A DNA stretch of 20,802 bases, from NCBI GenBank assembly GCA_021848865.1, contig JAJZTO010000007.1, forward strand, positions 1 through 20,802. Reading direction: 5' to 3'. Below the pieces are notes generated by a model. The model saw only the letters and a program-made list of their open reading frames with translations, made no database searches and was not told where the DNA came from. The translations under genes and the position numbers were made by a program. Below, piece by piece: positions 7,314 through 14,649 of this stretch. The DNA comes from Myxococcales bacterium (GTDB lineage Bacteria > Myxococcota > Myxococcia > Myxococcales > Anaeromyxobacteraceae). Position 1 is the stretch's first letter. The number at the start of each line of letters is the position of its first letter.

Positions 7314-8615
7314 ATGAGATCCAGACTGACCGTGGCGTTCGCTGCGCTCGGACTCGTCGCATCCCCCGCGTGGGGTGACGTTCTCCAGGCGAGCTCCACG
7401 ACCATCGTCACGGCGGGACAGTCCTTCCGGCCCCAGGCCGGGTCGACGGACTACCAGCTGGAGCTGGCGGCACCGGTCTACGAGCTGGTGTCGGTCAGCG
7501 CCAGCGAGATGAAGAACAGCTGGGGCGAGTTCGAGGCGGTGGTCTCGGCGTGGGGCGCGGTGGACGCCGGCCCCATCCGCTTCTGGCAGAACGGCGCCCC
7601 GGCCGGCTCCCGCGGCAGCGGCGACGTGGACGTCGGCTACCTGCGCGGCGACCTCCTCGGACGGCGCCTCACCATCCGGCTGGGCCGCCAGCTGATCGTC
7701 GAGGGCAACGCCCGGATGGTCCACCTGGACGGCGGGCAGCTGGTGCTGCGCCTCCCCCGCGGCTTCGGGCTCTCGGGCTACGCGGGCGCGCCGGTGGCGC
7801 CCCGCTTCGACGCCCGTGGGACGCGGTTCTCCACCGGCAACACCGCCGCCAGGCTGGCCTACGGCGGCCGCGTCTCCTGGGGCTACGCCGGCCGGGTCGA
7901 GCTCGGCGCCTCGCTGGCGATGGCCCAGTCCGGCTCGGAGGTGGTCCGCCGCGAGGCGGGCGCCGACCTGCGCCTCATCCCGCTCCACGGCCTGGAGATC
8001 GTCGGCTCCGGCTTCTACAGCCTCTACGACGCGCGGCTGGCCCAGGCCCTGGTCTCGGCCCAGGTCCAGCTGCTGCGCACCCTCCAGCTCATCGCCGACT
8101 ACCAGCACCTCGAGCCAGACCTGCTGCTCCCCCGCAACTCCATCCTGGCGGTCTTCGTGTCGGACGGCCGGGACGAGCCGGGCGCCGGCGTGCACTGGAC
8201 GCCGCTGCGGACCGTCACCGTGGACGCCGACTACCACTACCTGAAGGCCTCCGACGGCGGCGGCGGGCGGGCCCGGGTGAAGGGCACCTGGAGCGGCTGG
8301 CGCCAGACCGTCCTGGGGGCCGACCTCCAGGTCCTGAAGATCCCCGACAGCGGCTACACGCTGGCGCGCCTCTTCGGCTCCCGGAGCTGGGGCCGGCTGG
8401 GCGGCACCATCGACCTGTGGTGGTACCGGTACGAGAAGCAGGTGAACGGCCAGGACCAGTCGCTCGGCGCCACGCTCACCGGCGGCTACGCGCTGGCCCC
8501 GGCCTGGAAGGTGCTGCTGGCGGCCACCGCCGGCTCCGACCCGTTCTACAAGAGCCGGCTCGACGTGATGGCCAAGCTCCAGTGGACGCAGCTCTTCGTC
8601 CGCGAGGTGCGGTGA
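7314..8615 (+). CDS. outer-membrane beta-barrel protein, probable partner of the 12-heme cytochrome
   Basis: A 433-residue protein with a clear signal peptide, MRSRLTVAFAALGLVASPAWG, and cleavage before D22. The rest is rich in alternating polar/hydrophobic strands with aromatic girdle residues and short turns (for example RLTIRLGRQLIVEGNARMVHL, VTVDADYHYLKA, WWYRYEKQV), as in outer-membrane barrels. There is no CXXCH. I cannot assign a named family from sequence alone. The cytochrome ATG overlaps this gene's stop codon by one base (TGATG), so the two are translationally coupled. That pairing resembles the porin plus multiheme cytochrome arrangement of outer-membrane electron conduits such as MtrB/MtrA or OmbB/OmaB, although this barrel is shorter than most of those. 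The start at 7314 fits the signal peptide and a GAGGTG ribosome site; an in-frame ATG at 7275 would fall within the predicted promoter. Confidence 0.75.
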   Translation: MRSRLTVAFAALGLVASPAWGDVLQASSTTIVTAGQSFRPQAGSTDYQLELAAPVYELVSVSASEMKNSWGEFEAVVSAWGAVDAGPIRFWQNGAPAGSRGSGDVDVGYLRGDLLGRRLTIRLGRQLIVEGNARMVHLDGGQLVLRLPRGFGLSGYAGAPVAPRFDARGTRFSTGNTAARLAYGGRVSWGYAGRVELGASLAMAQSGSEVVRREAGADLRLIPLHGLEIVGSGFYSLYDARLAQALVSAQVQLLRTLQLIADYQHLEPDLLLPRNSILAVFVSDGRDEPGAGVHWTPLRTVTVDADYHYLKASDGGGGRARVKGTWSGWRQTVLGADLQVLKIPDSGYTLARLFGSRSWGRLGGTIDLWWYRYEKQVNGQDQSLGATLTGGYALAPAWKVLLAATAGSDPFYKSRLDVMAKLQWTQLFVREVR

Positions 8616-9646
8616 TGAGGACCACGAGGATCCTGCTCCCGCTGCTCCTCCTGGCCGCCTCGTGCGGCTGGAAGTCGGCTCGGCCCCGCGACGCCGAGCG
8701 CGTCCCCTCCACCTTCCCCCACGAGAAGCACGGCGGCTTCGACTGCACCGACTGCCACACCGGCATCATCAAGTCGGCGAAGCTGGGCGACTCGAAGCTC
8801 CCGGGCGTGGCGAAGTGCGAGGAGTGCCACGACCGCACCACCCGCGAGGACAAGGCCAAGTTCAACGTGCCGCAGCGCCCGCCGCGCGACTACCAGCTGC
8901 GCTTCGACCACGCCGCCCACTTGAAGCGGGTGCCGAAGGGCGACTGCACCGTCTGCCACAAGGAGCTGCCCGGCATCGGCCAGCCCTGGAAGACCACGCC
9001 GCCCATGTCCGCCTGCACCGCGTGCCACAACCACGCCGTGGACTACGCCGAGGCGCGCTGCACCCCCTGCCACGTGAGCCTGCGCCGCTTCCCGCTGAAG
9101 CCGGTGAGCGAGTTCGCCCACCAGGGCAACTGGGTGAAGGAGCACGGCAAGGCGGCCCGGGGCTCGGCCGAGACCTGCGCGGCCTGCCACGAGCAGACGT
9201 ACTGCGCCACCTGCCACGCCACCGCCACCGCGCCCATGCGGCCGGAGATCCGCTTCCCGGAGAAGGTGGAGACCGACTTCATCCACCGCGCCGACTGGCT
9301 GTCGCGCCACATGGTGGAGGCCCGGGCCGACCCGGCGAGCTGCAAGAAGTGCCACGGCAGCTTCTTCTGCGACAGCTGCCACACCGAGCAGGGCATCTCG
9401 GCCCGGTCGCTCAACCCGCGCGACCCGCACCCGCTCCCGGCCTGGACGACGAAGGGCTCGGGCAACTTCCACGGCGACGCCGCCCGCGCCAACATCGTGG
9501 CCTGCTCGGCCTGCCACGACCAGGGCGCGGCCTCCATCTGCGTGCTCTGCCACCGCTCCGGCGGCTCGGCGGGCGTGAACATCCACCCGCCCGGCTTCCG
9601 GCCGACCGACAAGTCGCAGCCGGTCTGCCGGGCCTGCCACCCGTAG
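8615..9646 (+). CDS. dodecaheme c-type cytochrome, lipoprotein
   Basis: A 343-residue protein with twelve CXXCH heme sites, whose first Cys are at 44, 68, 111, 134, 149, 188, 197, 243, 252, 297, 309 and 338. That is about one heme per 29 residues. The N-terminus MRTTRILLPLLLLAASC is a lipoprotein signal with lipid-bearing C17, so the protein is anchored to a membrane outside the cytoplasm. The C-terminal half contains three similar di-heme units starting near C188, C243 and C297. The N-terminal part has more isolated hemes preceded by F-x-H-x-x-H, as in cytochrome c7-like proteins. No CXXCK or other substrate-reducing heme motif is seen, which favours electron transfer over catalysis. Translation is coupled to the upstream barrel. 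A strong hairpin terminator follows. Confidence 0.93.
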   Translation: MRTTRILLPLLLLAASCGWKSARPRDAERVPSTFPHEKHGGFDCTDCHTGIIKSAKLGDSKLPGVAKCEECHDRTTREDKAKFNVPQRPPRDYQLRFDHAAHLKRVPKGDCTVCHKELPGIGQPWKTTPPMSACTACHNHAVDYAEARCTPCHVSLRRFPLKPVSEFAHQGNWVKEHGKAARGSAETCAACHEQTYCATCHATATAPMRPEIRFPEKVETDFIHRADWLSRHMVEARADPASCKKCHGSFFCDSCHTEQGISARSLNPRDPHPLPAWTTKGSGNFHGDAARANIVACSACHDQGAASICVLCHRSGGSAGVNIHPPGFRPTDKSQPVCRACHP

Positions 9647-9669
9647 CGGCGGGCGGAAGCGGTCCCCGG

Positions 9670-9700
9670 GGCCCCCGGTCGAAGGACTGGGGGCCTTCCT
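9670..9700 (+). terminator. intrinsic-type terminator after the cytochrome gene
   Basis: GGCCCCCGGTC (9670-9680) pairs over 11 positions, with one G-U, with GACTGGGGGCC (9685-9695) around the tetraloop GAAG. A pyrimidine tract TTCCTCTCCTC follows. It is the best terminator in the window and lies between the cytochrome gene and the convergent SnoaL-like gene. Confidence 0.75.
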
Positions 9701-9704
9701 CTCC

Positions 9705-10130
9705 TCACCCCGTGATGGCCGAGTGCCACCAGATGCGGAAGCTGCGGCACAGGCCGCCGGGGGAGAGCTCGACGAGCGCCACCCCGTCGAGCGCCAGGCG
9801 CGGCAGCGGATCGCCCGGCTGGCGCGGCGGCATCGGCGTCCCGGCCGAGGCGGCCCACATCCGGAACATCTCCTCCGAGGCCACCTGGTAGGTGGTGTGC
9901 CAGTGGGCCACGCCGCCGCCCGGGTGGGCGTGGATCACCTCGGAGGTCACCCGGATGTCGCGCTGGAGCTTGATCCGCTGCCAGTAGGCCCGGATCGCCT
10001 CCCGCCCCCGCTGCTCGGCGAAGGGGGTGTTGTGGTAGACGCCGTCGGGCTCGAACAGCGAGGCGACGAGCCCGTCGTCGGCCGTCTCCCAGGCCCGGCG
10101 GTACGCGGCCATGAATCCCTCGAGGTCCAT
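9705..10130 (-). CDS. SnoaL-like / NTF2-fold polyketide cyclase-like protein
   Basis: A 141-residue protein with the pattern of the SnoaL/ketosteroid-isomerase fold: an N-terminal helix (MAAYRRAWETADDGLVASLF), then PDGVYHNTPFAEQRGREAIRAYW, then beta strands with an AHWHTTYQV segment, and a final strand LCRSFRIWWHS. The fold serves as small enzymes or ligand binders, and the chemistry cannot be predicted here. The start ATG 10130 has a good GGAGGAG ribosome site. The gene follows mpl on the same strand after a 65-base gap, so it may be the last gene of that cluster or an independent unit. Confidence 0.78.
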   Translation of the reverse strand: MDLEGFMAAYRRAWETADDGLVASLFEPDGVYHNTPFAEQRGREAIRAYWQRIKLQRDIRVTSEVIHAHPGGGVAHWHTTYQVASEEMFRMWAASAGTPMPPRQPGDPLPRLALDGVALVELSPGGLCRSFRIWWHSAITG

Positions 10131-10195
10131 GTCTCCTCCGTCCGGCGCGCCCTCCGCCGCGGGGAGCCCATGCTCGCAGGTCCCGGCGCCGCCGC

Positions 10196-11608
10196 CTACC
10201 GCCCGAGCCTCGCGAGCAGCTTCTCCCAGATCCCGCCGAAGGCGCCGTTGGACATCGCCACCACCACGTCGCCGGGGCGGGCCTCGGCGGCGACGGCCGC
10301 CACCATCTCCTCCACCGCGGCGAAGGCCCGCGCCGGCTGGCCGCCCGCCGCGATCTCCCGGGCGAGGCGACCGACGTCGAGCCGCTCCGCCTCCGGCACC
10401 CGGTCGTGCGGCGCCGGGGTGAGCAGGTAGACGGCCGCGGCGCCGGGGAAGGCGGTGACGTACTCGCGCTGGTGCAGGCTGCGCCGGCTGGTGTTGGAGC
10501 GCGGCTCGAAGCAGGCGAGGAGCCGCGCCCCCGGGTGGCGGGAGGCGATGGCCTCCAGCGTCCGGGCGGTGGCGGTGGGGTGGTGGGCGAAGTCGTCGAT
10601 CACCGTGACGCCGCCGGCCGTCCCCCGGACCTCCTGCCGCCGCCTCACGCCGCCGAAGGCGGCGAGCCCGGCGGCGATCTCCCCGGGCGTGAGCCCGAGC
10701 GCGGTCGCCGCCGCCGCCACCCCGAGGGCGTTCTCGACGTTGTGGGCGCCCCCCACCGGCAGGTGGACCGGCCCGAGGGAGATCCCGCGCCGGTGGAGGT
10801 CGAAGCGGGCCCCGTCGGGGCCGAGCACCAGCCCGCGCGCCTGCCAGTGGGCCGGCGCCGTCACCGAGTAGGTCTCGACCGGGCAGCGGGCGGCGCCGGC
10901 CAGCCGCACCACCGGCTCCCAGCCCCCGCAGGCGGCGAGGAAGCCGTCGGCCGGCAGCAGCTCGACGAAGCGCGCGAAGGCGCTCTCGTAGTGGGCCTGG
11001 TCCCGGTAGATGTCGGCGTGGTCCAGCTCGCAGCTGGTGAAGATGGCGGTGCGCGGCCGGTAGTGGAGGAACTTGGGCCCCTTGTCGAAGTAGGCGGTGT
11101 CGTACTCGTCCCCCTCGACCACGAAGTCCGGCCCCTTCCCCAGCCGGAAGTTCGAGTCGAAGTCGCGGGTCACGCCGCCGACGAGGAAGGAGGGGTCGCG
11201 GCCGGCGTGGAAGAGGACCGCGGCCAGCATCGCCGTGGTGGTGGTCTTGCCGTGGGTGCCCACCACCACCGCCCCGCGGCGCGGCCCGATGAAGAGGTCG
11301 CCCAGCGCCTGCGGGAAGGAGACGTGGAGCAGACCGCGCTGGCGCATGGCCGCCGCCTCGGGGTTCACGGCGCGCACCACGTTGCCCACCACCACCAGGT
11401 CCGGCCGGGCCCGCTCCAGATTGGCCGGGGCGTAGGGGGTCATCGCCTCGATGCCCCAGCGCGCCAGCTGCGTGGACATCGGCGGGTAGACGTTCTCGTC
11501 CGAGCCGGTGACCTCGTACCCGGCGGCCTTCAGCATCCCGGCGAAGGAGCCCATGCCGGTCCCGGCGACGCCGATGAGGTGGACGCGCTTCACGCAGTCG
11601 TAGTCCAT
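10196..11608 (-). CDS. mpl: UDP-N-acetylmuramate:L-alanyl-gamma-D-glutamyl-meso-diaminopimelate ligase
   Basis: A 470-residue Mur-ligase family protein. The Rossmann-like N-terminus HLIGVAGTGMGSFAGMLKAAG is followed by the ATP-binding P-loop GTHGKTTTT at 117-125, then EGDEYDTAYFDKGPKF (from 165) and DHADI at about 196. The C-terminal domain includes IDDFAHHPTA, EPRSNTSRR and the ending SNGAFGGIWEKLL. The DEYDTAYFDKGPKF and SNGAFGGI features separate Mpl from MurC. Mpl joins recycled murein tripeptide to UDP-MurNAc, saving steps of peptidoglycan synthesis in the cytoplasm. An AAGGAG site lies just before ATG 11608. LD-carboxypeptidase, which makes the tripeptide substrate, is encoded upstream on the same strand. 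Confidence 0.93.
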   Translation of the reverse strand: MDYDCVKRVHLIGVAGTGMGSFAGMLKAAGYEVTGSDENVYPPMSTQLARWGIEAMTPYAPANLERARPDLVVVGNVVRAVNPEAAAMRQRGLLHVSFPQALGDLFIGPRRGAVVVGTHGKTTTTAMLAAVLFHAGRDPSFLVGGVTRDFDSNFRLGKGPDFVVEGDEYDTAYFDKGPKFLHYRPRTAIFTSCELDHADIYRDQAHYESAFARFVELLPADGFLAACGGWEPVVRLAGAARCPVETYSVTAPAHWQARGLVLGPDGARFDLHRRGISLGPVHLPVGGAHNVENALGVAAAATALGLTPGEIAAGLAAFGGVRRRQEVRGTAGGVTVIDDFAHHPTATARTLEAIASRHPGARLLACFEPRSNTSRRSLHQREYVTAFPGAAAVYLLTPAPHDRVPEAERLDVGRLAREIAAGGQPARAFAAVEEMVAAVAAEARPGDVVVAMSNGAFGGIWEKLLARLGR

Positions 11609-11718
11609 CCGCTCCTTCCCTGGGCGGCCCGGCCCGGGGGCCGTGCGCCCGCCACGACCGGCCGTCTAGCGCGAACGCGGCGGGACGGCAAGCCCGCGGC
11701 GGGGAGGCGCGGACGGCG

Positions 11719-12357
11719 TCAGGGCGCCGCGGCCCGGAGCCACTCGAGCGCCGCCAGCGCCTCCCGCTCCAGCCCGGCCAGGTCCTCGGTGAAGAGGTGG
11801 GTGGCGCCCGCCACCACCGCGAGCCGGCGCGGGGCCGGGGCGCCCGCGAGCGCCGCCTCCACCTCGGCGGGCGAGCCGAAGGGGTCCCGCTCGGCCTGGA
11901 TCACCGCCAGCGGCTTCGGGCAGCCGCGCGCCGCCTCGGTCGCGATCTCGCGCAGCGAGAGGGCCAGCCCGGCGCACAGCACCCCGCGCACGGCCGGGTC
12001 GGGGCAGCCCGCCTCGAGCGCCATCCAGGCGCCGAAGGAGAAGCCGACGGCGCAGCGGGGCAGGCCGGGGTGGCGCCCGGCCAGCCAGGCCAGGGCGGCC
12101 CGCGCGTCGTCGGCCTCGCCCCGCCCGCGGTCGTGCGCCCCCGCGCTCCGGCCCACCCCGCGGAAGTTGAAGCGGAGCGAGGCGCCGCCCGCGCCGCGCA
12201 CCGCCCGCGCCAGGCGGTAGGTGGCGTGGTTGTCCATGGTCCCGCCGAAGAGCGGGTGGGGGTGGCAGACCACGGCGGCGAAGCGCGGCGCGGCGCCCGG
12301 CGGCTCCTCGTGGAGCGCCTCCAGCCGGCCCGCCGGACCCGGGAGATCGACCCGCAT
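11719..12357 (-). CDS. alpha/beta hydrolase (dienelactone-hydrolase-like family)
   Basis: A 212-residue cytoplasmic alpha/beta hydrolase. Visible signatures are CHPHPLFGGTMDN at 31-43, LRFNFRGVGRSAG at 61-73, the nucleophile elbow GFSFG with S107, a likely acid at D158 (ERDPFG) and the catalytic H187 (GATHLF). The CHPHP...GGTMDN / RFNFRGVGxS pattern is typical of a widespread bacterial family annotated only as alpha/beta hydrolase, and its substrate is unknown. A strong AAGGAG site precedes ATG 12357. The gene lies between the serine hydrolase and mpl in a same-strand cluster, with gaps of 45 and 110 bases. Confidence 0.88.
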   Translation of the reverse strand: MRVDLPGPAGRLEALHEEPPGAAPRFAAVVCHPHPLFGGTMDNHATYRLARAVRGAGGASLRFNFRGVGRSAGAHDRGRGEADDARAALAWLAGRHPGLPRCAVGFSFGAWMALEAGCPDPAVRGVLCAGLALSLREIATEAARGCPKPLAVIQAERDPFGSPAEVEAALAGAPAPRRLAVVAGATHLFTEDLAGLEREALAALEWLRAAAP

Positions 12358-12375
12358 TCCCCGCGCTCCTTCCTC

Positions 12376-12402
12376 ACCGACCCCGACCCCGACCTCGACC
12401 CC
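12376..12402. repeat. GACCCC-type hexamer repeat
   Basis: Four to five units of GACCCC/GACCTC between the end of the serine hydrolase gene and the ribosome site of the alpha/beta hydrolase gene. The run abuts the C16 homopolymer at 12406-12421. It is the third copy of the repeat type found at 1-33 and 1701-1785. Confidence 0.75.
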
Positions 12403-13500
12403 CTACCCCCCCCCCCCCCCCTCCGCCACCGCGTCGTGGAAGCGCCGGCGGAAGGCCCGGATGTCCGCCGTCTCCCCCACCCGCGGGCAGTGGTTCGTGA
12501 GCAGCGCGCAGGCGACGCCGCGGTCGAGGTCGAGCCACAGCGAGCAGCCGGTGAACGCCAGGTGGCCGATGGCGCCGCGCGGCCCCCGCCCGAGGCGCGA
12601 GCCGATGGCGGGCGCGGCGCCCGAGGGCCGGTCCCAGGCGAGGGCCCGGCTGCCGCCGGGCGCCCCGTCGGGCGCGGCGAAGAGGGCGGCGGTCGCGGCC
12701 GGGAGGACGGCGGAGCGCCCGGCGAGCGCCTCGAGCCACGCCACCCCCAGCCCCGCCACGTCGGCGGCGGTCGAGAACAGGCCGGCGTGGCCGGCGACGC
12801 CCGCCAGGGCCCGGGCGTTCTGGTCGTGGACCTCGCCCACCCGCTCCTCGCCCGTCTCGCGCACCACCGTGGGCACGAAGGCGGCCCCCTCCCGCCGGGC
12901 GCGCTCCCGGCCCTCGCGGCCGCCCGGGAAGAGCGTGGCGCCGAGCCCGAGCGGACGGAAGACCCGCTCCTCGCAGAGGCGGTCGAGCGGCGCGCCCCCG
13001 AGGCGCGAGAGCGCGAGCCCCAGGGCGATGAAGCCCAGGTCGCTGTAGGCGGCGCGGGCGCCCGGCGGCGCGAGGAGGGGCTCGGCGGCGATGGCCGCCT
13101 CCAGCGCCGCCTCGGCGGCGGCGGGAGGCGCACCGGGCGGCACCGCCGCGTGGAGGGGCCGCCAGGGGGGCAGTCCGCTGGCGTGGGCCAGCAGGTGGCG
13201 CAGCGTCACCGCCGCCTTGTCGCCGCGGAAGCCCGGGAGCCAGCGCGAGGCCGGGGCGTCGAGCTCCAGCGCCCCCTCGGCGACCAGCCGGGCGCAGAGC
13301 GTGCCGGTGGCCATCACCTTGGTGAGCGAGGCCACGTCGAAGCGATCGGAGACGGCGAGCGGCCGGGGCCCGGCCCGGCCGTGGGCCGAGAGGTGCAGGA
13401 GCCGGCCGGGAGCCGCCACCGCGGCGGCCAGGGCCGGCGCGATCCCCTCCGCCCGGCCCGCCTCGAGCACCGCCGCGACGGGCGCGAGGGCCGGCGCCAT
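12403..13500 (-). CDS. beta-lactamase-fold serine hydrolase (class C / penicillin-binding-protein type)
   Basis: A 365-residue protein of the serine beta-lactamase/DD-peptidase superfamily. Motif 1 is S58-L-T-K61, motif 2 is Y152-S-D154 in place of the usual YxN, and a motif-3-like segment lies at GHLAFTG (H313-G318). There is no obvious signal peptide: the N-terminus MAPALAPVAAVLEAG is only mildly hydrophobic, so the protein may be cytoplasmic. Relatives include esterases, D-aminopeptidases and peptidoglycan-modifying enzymes, and true beta-lactam resistance cannot be assumed. Its ATG overlaps the TGA of the LD-carboxypeptidase gene (TGATG), which indicates translational coupling and suggests a role in murein peptide processing. 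The gene ends with five Gly codons made of a 16-base G tract right before the stop. Confidence 0.87.
   Translation of the reverse strand: MAPALAPVAAVLEAGRAEGIAPALAAAVAAPGRLLHLSAHGRAGPRPLAVSDRFDVASLTKVMATGTLCARLVAEGALELDAPASRWLPGFRGDKAAVTLRHLLAHASGLPPWRPLHAAVPPGAPPAAAEAALEAAIAAEPLLAPPGARAAYSDLGFIALGLALSRLGGAPLDRLCEERVFRPLGLGATLFPGGREGRERARREGAAFVPTVVRETGEERVGEVHDQNARALAGVAGHAGLFSTAADVAGLGVAWLEALAGRSAVLPAATAALFAAPDGAPGGSRALAWDRPSGAAPAIGSRLGRGPRGAIGHLAFTGCSLWLDLDRGVACALLTNHCPRVGETADIRAFRRRFHDAVAEGGGGG
12406..12421. repeat. C16/G16 homopolymer at the 3' end of the serine hydrolase gene
   Basis: Sixteen consecutive C on the plus strand, which is G16 on the coding strand. They encode Gly361-365 directly before the TAG. 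Such tracts slip easily in replication and also cause sequencing errors. Gain of one base would replace the stop with a short VGGRGRGRGR tail ending at 12374. Loss of one base would open a long out-of-frame extension across the downstream hydrolase gene to about 11901. Confidence 0.9.
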
Positions 13501-14444
13501 CAGGCGCGCGCCCCCTGGTCGAAGAGCAGGCGGGGCGGCCCCGGCTCTCCCGGGGCCGGCGCCACCAGCGTCACCACCGAGCCCAGCGGCAGCGCCCGGT
13601 TGTCGGCCTCGTGGCCGGCCGGGAGCCCCTCGATGGCCGGCACCCCCAGCGCCCGCACCAGCTCGCGCACCGTGGCCAGTCCCGAGAGCCCGCCCTCGTC
13701 GCAGTCGGTGAGCTGGCCCACGCAGACGCCGCGCACCCCGTCGAGCGCGCCGGAGAGGCGCAGCTGGGTGAGGGTGCGATCGAGCCGGTAGGGCTTCTCG
13801 CCCACGTCCTCGACGAAGAGCACCGCGCCCCGCAGCCTGGGGAGCCAGGGGGTCCCGCAGAGGTGGGCGAGCAGCGTGAGCGAGCCGCCCAGCAGCGGCC
13901 CCGCCGCCGACCCGGGCCGGATGACGCCGGTCCCGGCCAGCCCCGTCCCCGGCGCCGGCTCCCGTCCCGGCCCGGCGAGGCGCGCCGTGCCGAAGAGCAG
14001 CGCCTCCAGGTGGTCGAGCGCCGCCGGCGCGAGCCGCGGCAGCTGCGTCACCACCGGCCCGTGGCAGGTGACCAGCCCGGCCCGGTTCAGGCCGGCGTGG
14101 AGCGCGGTGAGGTCGGAGAAGCCCACCACCCACTTCGGCGGATGCAGCAGCCGCCCCAGCTCCACCCGCGGCAGCAGCCGCATCGCCCCGTAGCCGCCGC
14201 GGGCCGCCCAGAGCGCACGCGCCTCCTGGTCGGTGGCCGCCTCCTGCCACTCGGCGACGCGGCGCGCGTCGTCGCCGGCCAGGTACCCGGCGCGGGCGCC
14301 GACGTCGTCGCGGAGGCGCGGCCGCAGGCCGAGCCGGTCCCGGAGGACCGCCAGCCCCGCCTCGAAGAGCCCGGGGTCGAAGGGGCCGGAGGGCGCCACG
14401 ACGCGGACCGGGTCGCCGCGCTGGAGGGGCCGGGGGCGGAGCAC
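13500..14444 (-). CDS. ldcA: LD-carboxypeptidase (peptidase S66, LdcA)
   Basis: With GTG 14444 the product has 314 residues, near the family's 300-310. The catalytic triad is intact: S110 in VVGFSDLTALH, E212 in LFVEDVGEKPYRLDR, and H278 in AGHEADNRALPLG. The conserved ARGGYGAMRLLP at 81-92 is also present. LdcA removes the terminal D-Ala from murein tetrapeptides in the cytoplasm, giving the tripeptide that Mpl reuses; mpl is three genes downstream. The frame is open to an ATG at 14540, but the extra 32 residues are low-complexity Gly/Pro/Arg and would reach the acetyl-CoA synthetase promoter, so I prefer 14444, although it lacks a clear ribosome site. The stop overlaps the start of the serine hydrolase gene. 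Confidence 0.9.
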   Translation of the reverse strand: MLRPRPLQRGDPVRVVAPSGPFDPGLFEAGLAVLRDRLGLRPRLRDDVGARAGYLAGDDARRVAEWQEAATDQEARALWAARGGYGAMRLLPRVELGRLLHPPKWVVGFSDLTALHAGLNRAGLVTCHGPVVTQLPRLAPAALDHLEALLFGTARLAGPGREPAPGTGLAGTGVIRPGSAAGPLLGGSLTLLAHLCGTPWLPRLRGAVLFVEDVGEKPYRLDRTLTQLRLSGALDGVRGVCVGQLTDCDEGGLSGLATVRELVRALGVPAIEGLPAGHEADNRALPLGSVVTLVAPAPGEPGPPRLLFDQGARA

Positions 14445-14510
14445 GCCCGGGGAGGATACGCCCGGCCCGCGCCGGGGCGAAATCCGCGCCCGGCGGCGGC
14501 CCGGCGGCAT

Positions 14511-14528
14511 CCCCCCGGGGGGGCCCCC
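14511..14528. repeat. C6-G7-C5 self-complementary block
   Basis: Six C, seven G and five C in a row, next to the TTGACA at 14530. The G run can pair with either C run, so two mutually exclusive short hairpins are possible. It lies in the divergent region between ldcA and the acetyl-CoA synthetase gene. A structural or insulating role is speculative. Confidence 0.6.
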
Positions 14529-14529
14529 G

Positions 14530-14559
14530 TTGACACCCATGCAGTAAAGTTCCTAACCT
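14530..14559 (+). promoter_or_regulatory. sigma-70-type promoter for the acetyl-CoA synthetase gene
   Basis: A perfect -35 hexamer TTGACA (14530-14535) and, after 18 bases, TAACCT (14554-14559), which matches TATAAT at three positions including the first two. The spacer is less GC-rich than its surroundings. Transcription would begin near 14566 and give an untranslated leader of about 85 bases before ATG 14650. The -10 is only moderate, so activation by another factor is possible. Confidence 0.55.
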
Positions 14560-14649
14560 TCCGATCCCCGATCCGTTGCCTTGGACCGCTTCCCCGATGG
14601 CCGGGAGTGACCTCGGGTCCCAGTTCTCCCGAACGGAAAGGACACCGAG

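Noticed and set aside
12403..13500. Antibiotic-resistance beta-lactamase
   Set aside because: The fold and SxxK motif fit, but many relatives are esterases or peptidases. There is no clear signal peptide, YSD replaces YxN, and the context is murein recycling.
14530..14560. ECF/sigma-E-like promoter on the minus strand (GGAACTT ... GTCAA) upstream of ldcA
   Set aside because: The -35-like and -10-like boxes are about 14 bases apart when counted from GGAAC to GTC, shorter than the 16-17 expected, and the same bases overlap a better plus-strand promoter.
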